DNA from: Verrucomicrobiia bacterium
GTDB lineage: Bacteria; Verrucomicrobiota; Verrucomicrobiia; Verrucomicrobiales; Akkermansiaceae
NCBI GenBank assembly: GCA_030432565.1
Contig: JAUIGV010000039.1
Coordinates: forward strand, 1-47,606
Direction of reading: 5' to 3'
DNA length: 47,606 nucleotides
Of the stretch, positions 16,673-25,235 are shown piece after piece. How positions within the stretch are numbered: position 1 is the stretch's first letter; the number at the start of each line of letters is the position of its first letter. Position numbers and translations under genes: made by a program. The notes beneath the pieces are model-generated. The model saw only the letters and a program-made list of their open reading frames with translations. It did not search any database and had not been told where the DNA came from.

Positions 16673-16698
16673 AAAAAAGGCGAACCAACCGGTCCGCC
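16673..16698 (-). terminator. Rho-independent terminator after rpmA
   Basis: On the minus strand, GGCGGACC and GGTTCGCC pair over eight positions (one G-U) around a 4-base loop and are followed directly by TTTTTT. It lies about 40 bases past the rpmA stop and before the trmL start, so it should end the rplU-rpmA transcript. Confidence 0.8.
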
Positions 16699-16738
16699 TC
16701 TTTTCCCAAAAATGAAATACTACCTGGAAAAACTGAGA

Positions 16739-16987
16739 TTAGTCGGCGAGTGCCACATTGATGCGGCGGCCTTTCTTATCGAAGTAAACGCTTCCGTCCG
16801 TCAGGGCGAAAAGGGTGTGATCCTTGCCCATTCCGACGTTGGCACCGGGATGCCATTTGGTGCCACGCTGGCGGATGAGGATGTTACCGGCGATGACTGC
16901 TTCTCCGCCGTATTTTTTCACGCCGAGGCGTTTGCTGTTCGAGTCGCGTCCGTTTTTAACGGAACCCTGTCCTTTTTTGTGAGCCAT
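16739..16987 (-). CDS. rpmA: 50S ribosomal protein L27
   Basis: An 82-residue L27 protein of the large ribosomal subunit, near the peptidyl-transferase site. The N-terminus M-A-H-K-K-G-Q-G-S and the core [13 protein letters not shown][13 protein letters not shown] are diagnostic. It starts with the mature A-H-K-K form and shows no Firmicutes-type cleavable leader. It lies 31 bases after rplU in the standard L21-L27 order. Confidence 0.97.
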   Translation of the reverse strand: MAHKKGQGSVKNGRDSNSKRLGVKKYGGEAVIAGNILIRQRGTKWHPGANVGMGKDHTLFALTDGSVYFDKKGRRINVALAD

Positions 16988-17018
16988 GTCTAAAAAGTGG
17001 TAGGAGGTTTCTAAGAAT

Positions 17019-17333
17019 TTATCCTTCGATCCCGGTGATCTGAAGCTTGGTGAGGTGGTGACGGAAACCGATGGTCTTGTGAAAACCCTTCCGGCGTTTG
17101 AACTTGAAGGCGACGCCTTTCTTTCCGCGGTGTTGCTCGATCACCTTGGCGGTGACGCCGGCCCCTTCGATGGTGGGAGCCCCAACCTTGGTGTTTTCGC
17201 CATCGTTCACGAGGAGGACCTCAGGGAACTTGATTTCATCGTCAGCCTCCACAGGGAGTTTGTCGACACTGATGGTGTCACCTTCTTGGACGCGGTATTG
17301 TTTACCGCCAGTTTTGAAAATTGCGTAGGCCAT
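17019..17333 (-). CDS. rplU: 50S ribosomal protein L21
   Basis: A 104-residue L21 protein that binds 23S rRNA in the large subunit. The start [15 protein letters not shown] and the C-terminal [14 protein letters not shown] are typical. ATG 17333 was chosen because the conserved N-terminus begins there; a longer in-frame extension to 17414 has no family support. It is followed by rpmA and then a terminator. The 190 bases upstream, up to tsaE on the other strand, must hold the promoter. Confidence 0.97.
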   Translation of the reverse strand: MAYAIFKTGGKQYRVQEGDTISVDKLPVEADDEIKFPEVLLVNDGENTKVGAPTIEGAGVTAKVIEQHRGKKGVAFKFKRRKGFHKTIGFRHHLTKLQITGIEG

Positions 17334-17523
17334 GATAGGGATGTGGCTAAAAATTGAGGACGAAAAGAAGCAAACCGGATTACTCGTGGCCTGCGCGGGG
17401 CGGGAATTCACCACAGACGCACCGGACGGGCAAGGTTTTTTTGGAAAAAATCCGTTTTATTAGTCCTCGGGTCGCGCAATCCCAAAACTTGCCTTTTGCC
17501 GCCCTTCTTTCTACCAAATCCAG

Positions 17524-17958
17524 GTGTTCCCGTCTTTTCCGGTCAAATTGCCTGATGCTGCAGCCACAATCGCTCTCGGGCATGAGATTGGCCGGGCTGC
17601 CCGGGCTGGTGAGGTGATTGCTCTGGTGGGCGACCTGGGAGCGGGGAAAACGACTCTTACCCAGGGAATTATGGAAGGATTGGGCTACAAGCAAGAGGTC
17701 ACCAGTCCGACTTTTTCGTTGGTTCAGGAATACCTCGGCGGGCGGCTGGAGGTGTTTCACTTCGATTTCTATCGCGTCGAGGAAGAGCACGAGCTCCTGG
17801 ATCTGGGTTGGGACGATTATTTGGAGCGCGGAGGCCTTGTCATTGTGGAGTGGCCGAGCTTGCATCCGGGCCTCCTTCCCAAAAAAACCCGTTGGCTCGA
17901 GCTCAGGCATACCGGGGAAGGAAGAATCATCGATGACCTGCGAAATGAAGGAGTTTAG
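17524..17958 (+). CDS. tsaE: tRNA threonylcarbamoyladenosine biosynthesis ATPase TsaE
   Basis: A 144-residue TsaE, the small ATPase that works with TsaB and TsaD in making t6A37 in ANN-decoding tRNAs. The Walker A motif is G-D-L-G-A-G-K-T-T-L, followed by the family's S-P-T-F-S-L-V-Q-E-Y and H-F-D-F-Y-R motifs, and I-V-E-W-P near the C-terminus. Translation appears to start at GTG 17524; no good ATG is in frame nearby. It is divergent from rplU and overlaps the next small gene. Confidence 0.93.
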   Translation: MFPSFPVKLPDAAATIALGHEIGRAARAGEVIALVGDLGAGKTTLTQGIMEGLGYKQEVTSPTFSLVQEYLGGRLEVFHFDFYRVEEEHELLDLGWDDYLERGGLVIVEWPSLHPGLLPKKTRWLELRHTGEGRIIDDLRNEGV

Positions 17959-18454
17959 TCCAAAGTTTGCCGTCGCTTCGACTATTTTGGTTGCCTTGGC
18001 GTGGTTAGCGATCGACTACTTCCGAGCCTTTAACACATACAATCGTTTCAAGGAGAATGCCAATTCACCTCTCCTGGAACTCACTCCAATCGATCGCAAG
18101 GAGCAGAGGTTTCTTGATGAAGTGAGGAAATCTTGGGTGGCTCTGAATCCCGATGAGGATTTTGACGGGCTCATGCCTTTTTGTGAAATGAACGGCATGG
18201 AAAGGTCGGTCGAGGGGTTGGCGAAGCTCCTCACCTACGAGATCCCGCCATTTTCGTATTGGAACCATGAGAAGAATCTCAGGGAAGTGAGTCGTGCAGG
18301 TGCCCTGTCTGCGGTTGAGACCAGATCGATCGATGGAAGGTTATACTATGGGGAAGGCGTTCTGTTTATCAGAACCAGAAAGGACATCGTCGAGTATTAC
18401 GAGGACACCGACCAAGGGGTGTGGTTCACTTTCTATGGCAGAGTGGATGAGTGA
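17933..18454 (+). CDS. Membrane-anchored protein of unknown function, overlapping tsaE
   Basis: A 173-residue protein with an N-terminal anchor (about residues 12-29, F-A-V-A-S-T-I-L-V-A-L-A-W-L-A-I) and a soluble, charged remainder. No family is recognised. ATG 17933 follows an AAGGAAGA ribosome-site-like stretch and overlaps tsaE by 26 bases; ATG 17945 is the alternative. The overlap suggests co-expression with tsaE. Confidence 0.65.
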   Translation: MTCEMKEFSPKFAVASTILVALAWLAIDYFRAFNTYNRFKENANSPLLELTPIDRKEQRFLDEVRKSWVALNPDEDFDGLMPFCEMNGMERSVEGLAKLLTYEIPPFSYWNHEKNLREVSRAGALSAVETRSIDGRLYYGEGVLFIRTRKDIVEYYEDTDQGVWFTFYGRVDE

Positions 18455-18557
18455 GGTTCCGGACTGCGACAGCAGGAAAGTCTTGTTTGGCACCAGATCG
18501 TGGACAGTTCTAACGACGGGGTGTTTGAGTCATTTGTTGGTCTGTGGAGATCGCAAG

Positions 18558-19715
18558 TCAGAGCCGAATTTCGCGGACCCGAAAGTAGGCGTGACTTGGA
18601 AGCTGTGCCGGGGCCTCTCCGGTGAAGGTCGGGACGTCGGCCGAAGTCTCCCGGCCACTTGAATCAATGTCATCGTTGATTTCCAACCAAGGACCGTTCT
18701 CGAGGTCGTAGGTGAGATCAATGGCATACTTTGTGCCCGGCTTTGATCGCCAGGTAAGAGTCGCGCCCGCCCGGTCTTCGGTCACCGAGATGCCGGTGAA
18801 GGCAAGCTGCCCCGAGCCGGAGTTTCCACCGGAGCCGTCCGGGTTTTCGACGAGCCATTCATTGATCTCCACGATCTGTTGGTCTGTGAGTGCGGCGGCG
18901 TATGCGATGGCCTGCACAATATCGAAATCTCCCCGTGCCGGATTAGGCCCATTAACTCCGGGCGTCCCGGTGGCGCCGGCGCGCAGGTCTCCGAGAAAGA
19001 AGTCATCAGTGCTCGTGGTAAACGATGAGCCATTGACCGAGAGCACCTTCTGTAGTGTTCCGTTTTCATTGAACCATTCGTCGATGGTATCTGGAATTCT
19101 CGACATGCGGGCGGTCCGAATAAAGGTGGTTTGGTTGGGGAAAGGCTCGGTGTAGCTACCTGCTCCGATCTGGCCGTTGTCCTTGCGGATGGACGGGTCG
19201 GAGCCGAGATTAAAATTGTTACCGGCGGCTGTTTGCAGGGCCGAGATTGATCCGATACCAACCGGTCTGATCTGGCTGGTGATGGCAGCAAGAGGATCGA
19301 CATTGTAGACAACAAACAGGGTGAGGTCGGTGAGGCCGGCCCCACCGTTGATCTCCTCGACAACGAGAAGATCTTCGACGCCGGCACTGAACTTGACGGC
19401 AGGAAGATCGTCGTCGGAAAGTCCGCCTCCGGGCACGTTGGAAGCGGTCGGTGCCAGAAAGGTGCGGAGCTCTGCGACGTTCACCTCGCCGACCGGGGTC
19501 GCGTGGCGTTGGTTGCCGCTTGAGTCCGACCAAATTCCGGTTTCGGCGTCGAAGGTGGTGGAGGCATCCCTCAGCCAGACACCTAGATTGGGAGCGACAC
19601 TGGGATCATTTGGAGACAGTTGCGCTGCCGAATTGCCCGAATGAAGCGAAGTGAGAACAGCAATCCGAACTGCTCTTCGAAGGATTTTAGCGAAGCTCCT
19701 TACCAAAAAAGACAT
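18558..19715 (-). CDS. Secreted laminin-G/concanavalin-like protein
   Basis: A 385-residue exported protein. The N-terminus has several basic residues followed by a short hydrophobic run ending near N-S-A-A-Q. The middle (about residues 45-295) has a jelly-roll pattern typical of laminin-G-like domains in verrucomicrobial surface proteins (G-V-W-L-R-D-A-S, W-S-D-S-S-G-N, A-V-K-F-S, Y-A-A-A-L-T-D-Q-Q-I-V-E-I). The C-terminal 75 residues (L-T-W-R-S-K-P-G-T-K-Y-A-I ... Y-F-R-V-R-E) resemble a small beta domain that recurs in these proteins. Binding of a glycan or surface is a family-level guess. Its upstream region overlaps possible upstream sequence of the divergent pseudouridine-synthase gene. 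Confidence 0.75.
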   Translation of the reverse strand: MSFLVRSFAKILRRAVRIAVLTSLHSGNSAAQLSPNDPSVAPNLGVWLRDASTTFDAETGIWSDSSGNQRHATPVGEVNVAELRTFLAPTASNVPGGGLSDDDLPAVKFSAGVEDLLVVEEINGGAGLTDLTLFVVYNVDPLAAITSQIRPVGIGSISALQTAAGNNFNLGSDPSIRKDNGQIGAGSYTEPFPNQTTFIRTARMSRIPDTIDEWFNENGTLQKVLSVNGSSFTTSTDDFFLGDLRAGATGTPGVNGPNPARGDFDIVQAIAYAAALTDQQIVEINEWLVENPDGSGGNSGSGQLAFTGISVTEDRAGATLTWRSKPGTKYAIDLTYDLENGPWLEINDDIDSSGRETSADVPTFTGEAPAQLPSHAYFRVREIRL

Positions 19716-19881
19716 GGGGCTTTATAAGACAAGTCCAGGTGGAACCAAACTGTTTTTAGAAAGTGAGACGAGGGTTGGAAATGTATCCTATTTATCTTTC
19801 GCTTTTCCGATCTCGCAAACCGGACCAAGCTACGGCGTGGCCGGAGAGAAAAAGAAGCGTGGCAGGCGCAAACACCAACCG

Positions 19882-20574
19882 ATGGGTCTCGAGATTCTTC
19901 ACGAGGATCGCGATATCATCGTGGTCAATAAAACGGCCGGCCTTCTTACGATTGGAACCGGGCGCGATGGCGGTCGCACCGCGCATGCGGCGCTCGATGA
20001 CTATGTGAAGAAGGGAAACTACAAGTCGCGTGAGCGAATCTTTGTGGTGCACCGGCTTGATCGCGACACTTCGGGGGTCCTCGTTTTTGCGCGGACCGAG
20101 AAGGCCAAGCTCACATTGCAGGAGAATTGGAAGAAGGCCGCCAAAACCTACCTGGCTTTTGTCGAGGGCCACCCGGAACCCGGGGAGGGAACGATTGAGA
20201 GTTATCTGATCGAGAATGACGCGCGCCGCGTTTTTTCATCGACCGACAAGCGGAAGGGCAAGCTTTCGAAAACCAACTATAAAGTGATCAAGACGGTCGG
20301 GGAGCGCGCGTTGCTGGAAATTCATTTACTGACCGGCCGCAAGAACCAGATCCGGGTGCACCTTGCCGATAAAGGATGGCCCATCGTGGGTGACGGGAAA
20401 TACGGTCGCAAGATCCGCGACAACAAGCGCCTCGCTCTGCATGCGAAGGAGCTGAGCTTTGATCACCCATTTTCGGGGAAGCGTATGACTTTCACCGCAC
20501 CGGTGCCGGCGACTTTTCACAAGATGGCCGCTGCGCCTGCTCCGGAGCCTCCCAAAAAGAGGGACTCTAGGTAA
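19882..20574 (+). CDS. RluA-family RNA pseudouridine synthase
   Basis: A 230-residue pseudouridine synthase of the RluA family, which converts uridines in rRNA or tRNA to pseudouridine. The catalytic aspartate is D60 in [14 protein letters not shown]. Other family motifs are [11 protein letters not shown] near the start and [10 protein letters not shown] later. No S4 domain is present. The true start may be GTG 19837, which would add a basic stretch (G-E-K-K-K-R-G-R-R-K-H-Q-P) that seems common at the N-terminus of relatives. The target uridine is unknown. Its stop overlaps the convergent VF530 gene by 8 bases. Confidence 0.88.
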   Translation: MGLEILHEDRDIIVVNKTAGLLTIGTGRDGGRTAHAALDDYVKKGNYKSRERIFVVHRLDRDTSGVLVFARTEKAKLTLQENWKKAAKTYLAFVEGHPEPGEGTIESYLIENDARRVFSSTDKRKGKLSKTNYKVIKTVGERALLEIHLLTGRKNQIRVHLADKGWPIVGDGKYGRKIRDNKRLALHAKELSFDHPFSGKRMTFTAPVPATFHKMAAAPAPEPPKKRDSR

Positions 20575-20782
20575 TCGATTCGCGGTAAAGATTCTCCACC
20601 TTGTTCCGGGCCCAGGGAGTTTTACGGAGAAACTTGAGGCACGACTTGAGCGAAGGGTCGTTGGCGAAGCAGCGGATGCGAATGCGGTCCGCGAGTTCAT
20701 CCCAACCGTATTGGTCTTCGAGATGAATGAGCATTTGCTCGAGTTTCACTCCGTGAAGGGGATCGTTGGATTGGTGCGGCAT
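20567..20782 (-). CDS. VF530 (DUF2132) family protein
   Basis: A 71-residue protein matching the small VF530 family: [12 protein letters not shown] near the start, [15 protein letters not shown], then [23 protein letters not shown] at the end. Relatives are compact helical proteins proposed to bind DNA, without a proven role. It is convergent with the pseudouridine-synthase gene, with an 8-base 3' overlap. Confidence 0.9.
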   Translation of the reverse strand: MPHQSNDPLHGVKLEQMLIHLEDQYGWDELADRIRIRCFANDPSLKSCLKFLRKTPWARNKVENLYRESIT

Positions 20783-20881
20783 GGTATTTGGAGGGTGAGG
20801 TAAAAAAGGGACGAGGGATATGAGATAATCCGACCACGGTCTTTCCTTTTCGGCCGGGAAATTCCGCCTAGGATCCCGCGC

Positions 20882-22081
20882 ATGGCGGCCAAGAAAGTGG
20901 ATGGGATCTCATGGTCCGACCGTATCCTCGCGCCTTTTCAGCGCAAGACTTCATCAGGCCGTTACCTTCCGGAGATTGATGGTCTTCGCTGCCTCGCGGT
21001 TGTCCTGGTGGTGCTCTTTCATTCGCATGGATTTTTCACGAGCGGCAACGAGCCTTCCACGGTCCCCGAGCTGCTCGCAACGGATCCGGGAGCGGCGCTC
21101 GCTCATGTGCCTCATGCCATGATTGGCCGGGGGTGGTTCGGGGTGCAGATTTTCTTTCTGATCTCAGGGTTGGTTTTGTCCCTTCCTTATGCCGCGCACT
21201 ATTTGCTGGGGGAGGAGAAGCCGCTGGTTAGGAACTACTTTAAGCGTCGTCTCATCAGGATTGAGATTCCCTATATCATCGCGCTGACCTTCTTCTTCAT
21301 CCTCTCGATCGGCTATTGCCAAAACGGATTTGCAAAGTTGCCGAACTATCTTGCGGGGCTTATTTATGCCCATGGGTTCATCTACGATGGCGACCACAAC
21401 CCGCTTTTGTTTGTGGCTTGGACGCTTGAGATTGAGGTGCAATTCTACCTTATCGTTCCATTGGTTTGCCGGGTTTTTGCACTGCCCAAAATCATGCGCC
21501 GCTCGCTTCTCGTTTTCGGAATTATCGCGGTGGATCAATTTTGTGGTGGCTCCTGGCAGGCCTTTACGGACAGCATTTGGCACCACACCGTCATCCGTCA
21601 GCTGAATTGGTTCCTCCCCGGTCTTTTGCTGGCCGATCTCTACCTGTCCCAGAACTTAAAAGAAATCCGCAAGAAGGGCGGAACTTTGTGGGCTGATCTC
21701 GTTGGCATTCCGGCCTGGATCGCAGTCTTCGTTCTGATCGACTACTACTTTGAGGTGAGCCCGCGGCCCTTTGTTCTGCTGCTCGCCTTTTGGTGCGTCC
21801 TCGCCAGTCGATACCTCGGAGCTGTGTTTCGCAATCGTTGGATCACAGCGGTGGGAATGATGTGCTATACCATTTACCTCTTCCACAACTTCTTCATCCA
21901 CACAATCTTCGGCCCCCACATTCTTGGATCGGTGGTGACTTATGAAAAAGGGGACTGGCCCCGGAATGCCGTCATCCTGGCGGGAATGGCTGTTGTAATC
22001 ATCATAGGATGTGGATTTGTTTATTTGGTTGTGGAGAAACCCTTCGCGAGAGGAAAATTCCCGAAAATCCGTAAGAATTAG
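20882..22081 (+). CDS. Acyltransferase-3 family membrane protein (OafA/YrhL type)
   Basis: A 399-residue polytopic membrane protein of the acyltransferase-3 family. The signature [12 protein letters not shown] appears at residues 29-40, with the likely catalytic H47 in L-F-H-S-H. About ten hydrophobic segments follow, and [12 protein letters not shown] is typical of the family. Such proteins O-acetylate or otherwise O-acylate extracellular glycans, cell-wall sugars or antibiotics. No glycan-synthesis gene is adjacent, so the acceptor is unknown. Confidence 0.9.
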   Translation: MAAKKVDGISWSDRILAPFQRKTSSGRYLPEIDGLRCLAVVLVVLFHSHGFFTSGNEPSTVPELLATDPGAALAHVPHAMIGRGWFGVQIFFLISGLVLSLPYAAHYLLGEEKPLVRNYFKRRLIRIEIPYIIALTFFFILSIGYCQNGFAKLPNYLAGLIYAHGFIYDGDHNPLLFVAWTLEIEVQFYLIVPLVCRVFALPKIMRRSLLVFGIIAVDQFCGGSWQAFTDSIWHHTVIRQLNWFLPGLLLADLYLSQNLKEIRKKGGTLWADLVGIPAWIAVFVLIDYYFEVSPRPFVLLLAFWCVLASRYLGAVFRNRWITAVGMMCYTIYLFHNFFIHTIFGPHILGSVVTYEKGDWPRNAVILAGMAVVIIIGCGFVYLVVEKPFARGKFPKIRKN

Positions 22082-22148
22082 CTTGTCCACGTGATGTTTT
22101 TTCCGTGACCGGGCGATGGAAGCTCGTTGGGAACAGGGGTCGGATTAC

Positions 22149-22175
22149 AAAAAAGGCCCGTTTGAAAACGGACCT
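22149..22175 (-). terminator. Rho-independent terminator after the PEP-CTERM gene
   Basis: On the minus strand, AGGTCCGTTT and AAACGGGCCT form a 10-position stem (one G-U) around a 2-base loop, followed by TTTTT. It lies 31 bases past the PEP-CTERM stop. On the plus strand it also lies about 70 bases after the acyltransferase-3 stop and may help terminate that transcript, but its T-run favours the minus strand. Confidence 0.8.
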
Positions 22176-22205
22176 CTTGAGGTGGTTTGGCTCAAATTAG
22201 CCTCC

Positions 22206-22874
22206 TTACTTGCGGCGCCTTCCAAGGATTGCACCGAGACCGAGGAGGGTCAGGAGAGCCGTGGAAGGCTCGGGAATGGCAGCTGCTGACTGAACTCCTA
22301 GGATAGAGTCGCCCGGTGTGAACAGACCATTGTCGGCCGCGTCGAAGAGCTGAACCTCAGCGACTTGCATGCTGTTCGCCGAGCTATCATCTTTTACCGT
22401 GGGGAAAAGAACCATGTAGGTGTCGTAGGCATCAGAATTTGCGAAGCTCACCGTGAAGGAATTGGCAGGGTCAAGTGCCGCCGCTCCACCACCATTACGG
22501 CTTGCGGGAAGGGAAAGTGGACCGTTCGAGATGAGGGTGAAAAGCGATGAGTCAAAGGATGTTCCGCCAATGACCGAATTGGTGCCAAATAAGAGGTAGC
22601 TGGCAGGGTCACGCGGCTCTGCGTCATTCGCAGACCACAAGGTCATCTTCGTTGCGACCGTTCCGCTGCTTCCCGGAGTCACCACCACTCCGGTGTTGAA
22701 TTCCCCGAAGTTGAGATATTTTTGTCCGGCGCCGTCGATGATCGCCGAGGGTGGCTCGTTGGTGGGCCAATTGTTGATCCCGGCCGAGAAACCCTCGACT
22801 CCAACGTTGATGGTCACCGCATGAGCTGATACCGAGAGGGATAAAATTCCCCCCAATCCAATCATCTTTTTCAT
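22206..22874 (-). CDS. PEP-CTERM sorting-domain protein
   Basis: A 222-residue exported protein with an N-terminal signal peptide ending near A-H-A and a C-terminal PEP-CTERM signal (I-P-E-P-S-T-A-L-L-T-L-L-G-L-G, then R-R-R-K). Such proteins are cleaved and sorted by exosortase. The central part is Ser/Gly/Asn-rich and beta-prone, suggesting an exposed structural or binding protein. No exosortase gene is in the window. Confidence 0.9.
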   Translation of the reverse strand: MKKMIGLGGILSLSVSAHAVTINVGVEGFSAGINNWPTNEPPSAIIDGAGQKYLNFGEFNTGVVVTPGSSGTVATKMTLWSANDAEPRDPASYLLFGTNSVIGGTSFDSSLFTLISNGPLSLPASRNGGGAAALDPANSFTVSFANSDAYDTYMVLFPTVKDDSSANSMQVAEVQLFDAADNGLFTPGDSILGVQSAAAIPEPSTALLTLLGLGAILGRRRK

Positions 22875-22946
22875 TAGGTCGGCAGGCTAACAAGCTGATC
22901 GGGAGATCATCAAGAAAAAAGACCTCATGAGTGCTTCATGATCAGC

Positions 22947-25187
22947 TCATGAGCTGGAAAGAAGCAATCGAAGGCTGTTGAGGCACACGATGACGGTACT
23001 TCCCTCGTGAGCGAAGACGCCGAGAGTGAGCGGAAGGTTTCCTCCAAGGGCGAGGATAAGCATGAGGACGACGGTGCCCAGGGCGATTATGAGGTTCTGG
23101 CGAATGATGCGGCGGGCCTTGCGGCTGAGACGGATGGCATCGTGAAAACCTTCAATCCGGTCGTTCATCAGGACCACTTCACTTTGCTCAAGAGCGGCGT
23201 CGCTGCCACGGCCTCCCATCGCAACCGAGACGTATGCCGCAGCGAGGCTGGGCGCATCGTTGACTCCATCTCCGACCATGGCAACGTAATGTCCTTCCTT
23301 CCCGAAACCCTGAACGAGGGCGACCTTGTCTTCGGGAAAGAGTCCGGCGTGGACATCGGATTCCTCAAGTGAGAGCTGGCGTGCGACATCCAGGGCGGCC
23401 TCGGGTCGATCGCCGGTGAGCATCACGGGGCGGATCCCCGCAGACTTCAATTTTGTCAAAACCGAGGCTGAATCTTCGCGGACTTCGTCCTTTAAAATAA
23501 AGCGTCCGGCAATGTCGTTGGCGATGATCCAGACTTCGGAATATCCGACGCCCAGCTCGGATGCCCCCTCGACCAGGTCCTCAAGCGGACCGTTTTTGAG
23601 GAGGTCGCGCCGGCCGAGAAGAACCTCGCCTTCATTGGTCATCCCCCGCAGGCCCATACCGGTGAGGGATTGAAAATTGGTGACCCTGGCCGGTGAAATG
23701 CTGCGCTCATCGGCGTGGGCCAGAATGGCTTTGGCGATGGGATGGGTGGAGTTTTCTTCAAGGCTTGCGGCGATGGCCAGCAGTCTGTCGTGGTGGCCCT
23801 CGGGAAAGCTCTCGATCTTCTGCACGCGAAGATTTCCGGTGGTGAGGGTGCCCGTTTTGTCGAGTGCGACGAGGTCAACTTGAGCCAGCTTCTCAACTGC
23901 GGCTCCACCACGAAACAAAATTCCGTTTTTGGCTCCCCAGGCGATGGCGGCAAGAATGGCTGAGGGAATTGAGAGCACGAGGGCGCACGGGCTGACCACG
24001 ACCAGCAAGGTCATGGAGCGGTAGAGGGCCGAGAAACTTTCGGGCGTGGATGTGAAGGGTGGGACTTTAAAGATCTGCCACCAAACGAAAAACATGACCA
24101 GGGTCATGCAAAGCACAGCCCAAGTGTAGCCCGTGCCGAACTTGTCGGTGAAGCTCTGCGAAGGGGCCTTGCTGTCCTGGGCGTTCCGGATGAGCCGGAT
24201 GATTTTTTGCATCGAGCTCTCGGAGGCCGGACGAAGGACCCGGGTCCGAAGGACTCCCCAGAGGTTCAGGGTGCCGCTGAAGACCTGGTCGCCGTTCGCC
24301 TTTTGAATGGGATTGGCCTCTCCGGTGAGCGTGGACTCGTCGGCGGCAGACTCGCCTTGCTCCACAGTGGCATCGAGCGGGAAGACATCGCCCGGTTTTA
24401 CGAGAACGAGTTGCCCGGTCTTGATTCGGGAAACAGAAAGCCGTCGCTCGCTACCGTCGTCATCGATGACGGTTGCTTCCTTGGGAGCGGCCTTGAAAAG
24501 GGAATCGATCTCGCGACGGGTGCGATAGAGGGCAAAGTGTTCCATGGCCCCCGAGACCGAGAACAGAAAAAGGAGAAGAGCCCCCTCACCCCAGGCTCCG
24601 ACCACAGAGGCACCAACGGCCACTGCCAGCATGAGAAAGTGAATGTCGAGCTTGCCCTTGCGGAGGAGTTTCCAGGTGTCCTGGGCGGCATCCCAACCGC
24701 CGGCAATCATGGCGATGATATAAAGGATGACGGGAACAAATGACGGGATGTGTTCCTGGAACGAAAGAGCGTATCCAATGAGGCCGCAGACGCCGCAGAC
24801 CGCGGCAAAAATAGCCATTTCCTGCCACTCGTCTTCATCGTGATCCTCCTCTTCGGCGGGCCAGGAGACTTTTCGCCAGTGCCAGAGTTTTGGAGCTGTT
24901 TCGCAGGTGTCCTTTTCGAGAATGGTTGTTTTTCCGCTGTCCCGTACGTGGATGTGGTCGCCGGAATCCAGAGCCAGTGAGTCGAGCTTGCCGAAGTCTT
25001 TTTGGACCTGGCCCAGAACGGCTTCAATCCGCTCCTTGAGATCTTCTTCATCGACTTGTCCGATGGTGGCCACGCGGATGCGGCGCTCGTCGCGCGAAAT
25101 TTCGAGGGCTTCGATCTGAGGATCATTGGCCATGAATTCGCGGATCTGTTCCGCTCCGGTGGGCCGGTCTTTCTCCTCATCGCTCAT
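22947..25187 (-). CDS. P1B-4-type heavy-metal transporting ATPase
   Basis: A 746-residue P-type ATPase. The phosphorylated aspartate is D443 in D-K-T-G-T-L-T, with T-G-E-A in the actuator domain and M-V-G-D-G-V-N-D-A-P in the hinge. The transmembrane metal motif is S399-P400-C401, not C-P-C, and the last helices carry H727-E-G-S-T. SPC plus HEGxT marks the P1B-4 subgroup, whose members export cobalt, iron(II), zinc or nickel. The about 90-residue N-terminal domain looks like a ferredoxin-like metal-binding fold but lacks the C-x-x-C pair, and an acidic/His stretch (E-E-E-D-H-D-E-D-E) precedes the first helix. An upstream in-frame ATG at 25202 is the alternative start. It lies about 50 bases after the heparinase-like gene on the same strand. 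Confidence 0.9.
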   Translation of the reverse strand: MSDEEKDRPTGAEQIREFMANDPQIEALEISRDERRIRVATIGQVDEEDLKERIEAVLGQVQKDFGKLDSLALDSGDHIHVRDSGKTTILEKDTCETAPKLWHWRKVSWPAEEEDHDEDEWQEMAIFAAVCGVCGLIGYALSFQEHIPSFVPVILYIIAMIAGGWDAAQDTWKLLRKGKLDIHFLMLAVAVGASVVGAWGEGALLLFLFSVSGAMEHFALYRTRREIDSLFKAAPKEATVIDDDGSERRLSVSRIKTGQLVLVKPGDVFPLDATVEQGESAADESTLTGEANPIQKANGDQVFSGTLNLWGVLRTRVLRPASESSMQKIIRLIRNAQDSKAPSQSFTDKFGTGYTWAVLCMTLVMFFVWWQIFKVPPFTSTPESFSALYRSMTLLVVVSPCALVLSIPSAILAAIAWGAKNGILFRGGAAVEKLAQVDLVALDKTGTLTTGNLRVQKIESFPEGHHDRLLAIAASLEENSTHPIAKAILAHADERSISPARVTNFQSLTGMGLRGMTNEGEVLLGRRDLLKNGPLEDLVEGASELGVGYSEVWIIANDIAGRFILKDEVREDSASVLTKLKSAGIRPVMLTGDRPEAALDVARQLSLEESDVHAGLFPEDKVALVQGFGKEGHYVAMVGDGVNDAPSLAAAYVSVAMGGRGSDAALEQSEVVLMNDRIEGFHDAIRLSRKARRIIRQNLIIALGTVVLMLILALGGNLPLTLGVFAHEGSTVIVCLNSLRLLLSSS

Positions 25188-25235
25188 ACCCGAAGTTACC
25201 ATTGCCGGGGCCGGTCGTCGATCCGGGACCTCTTG

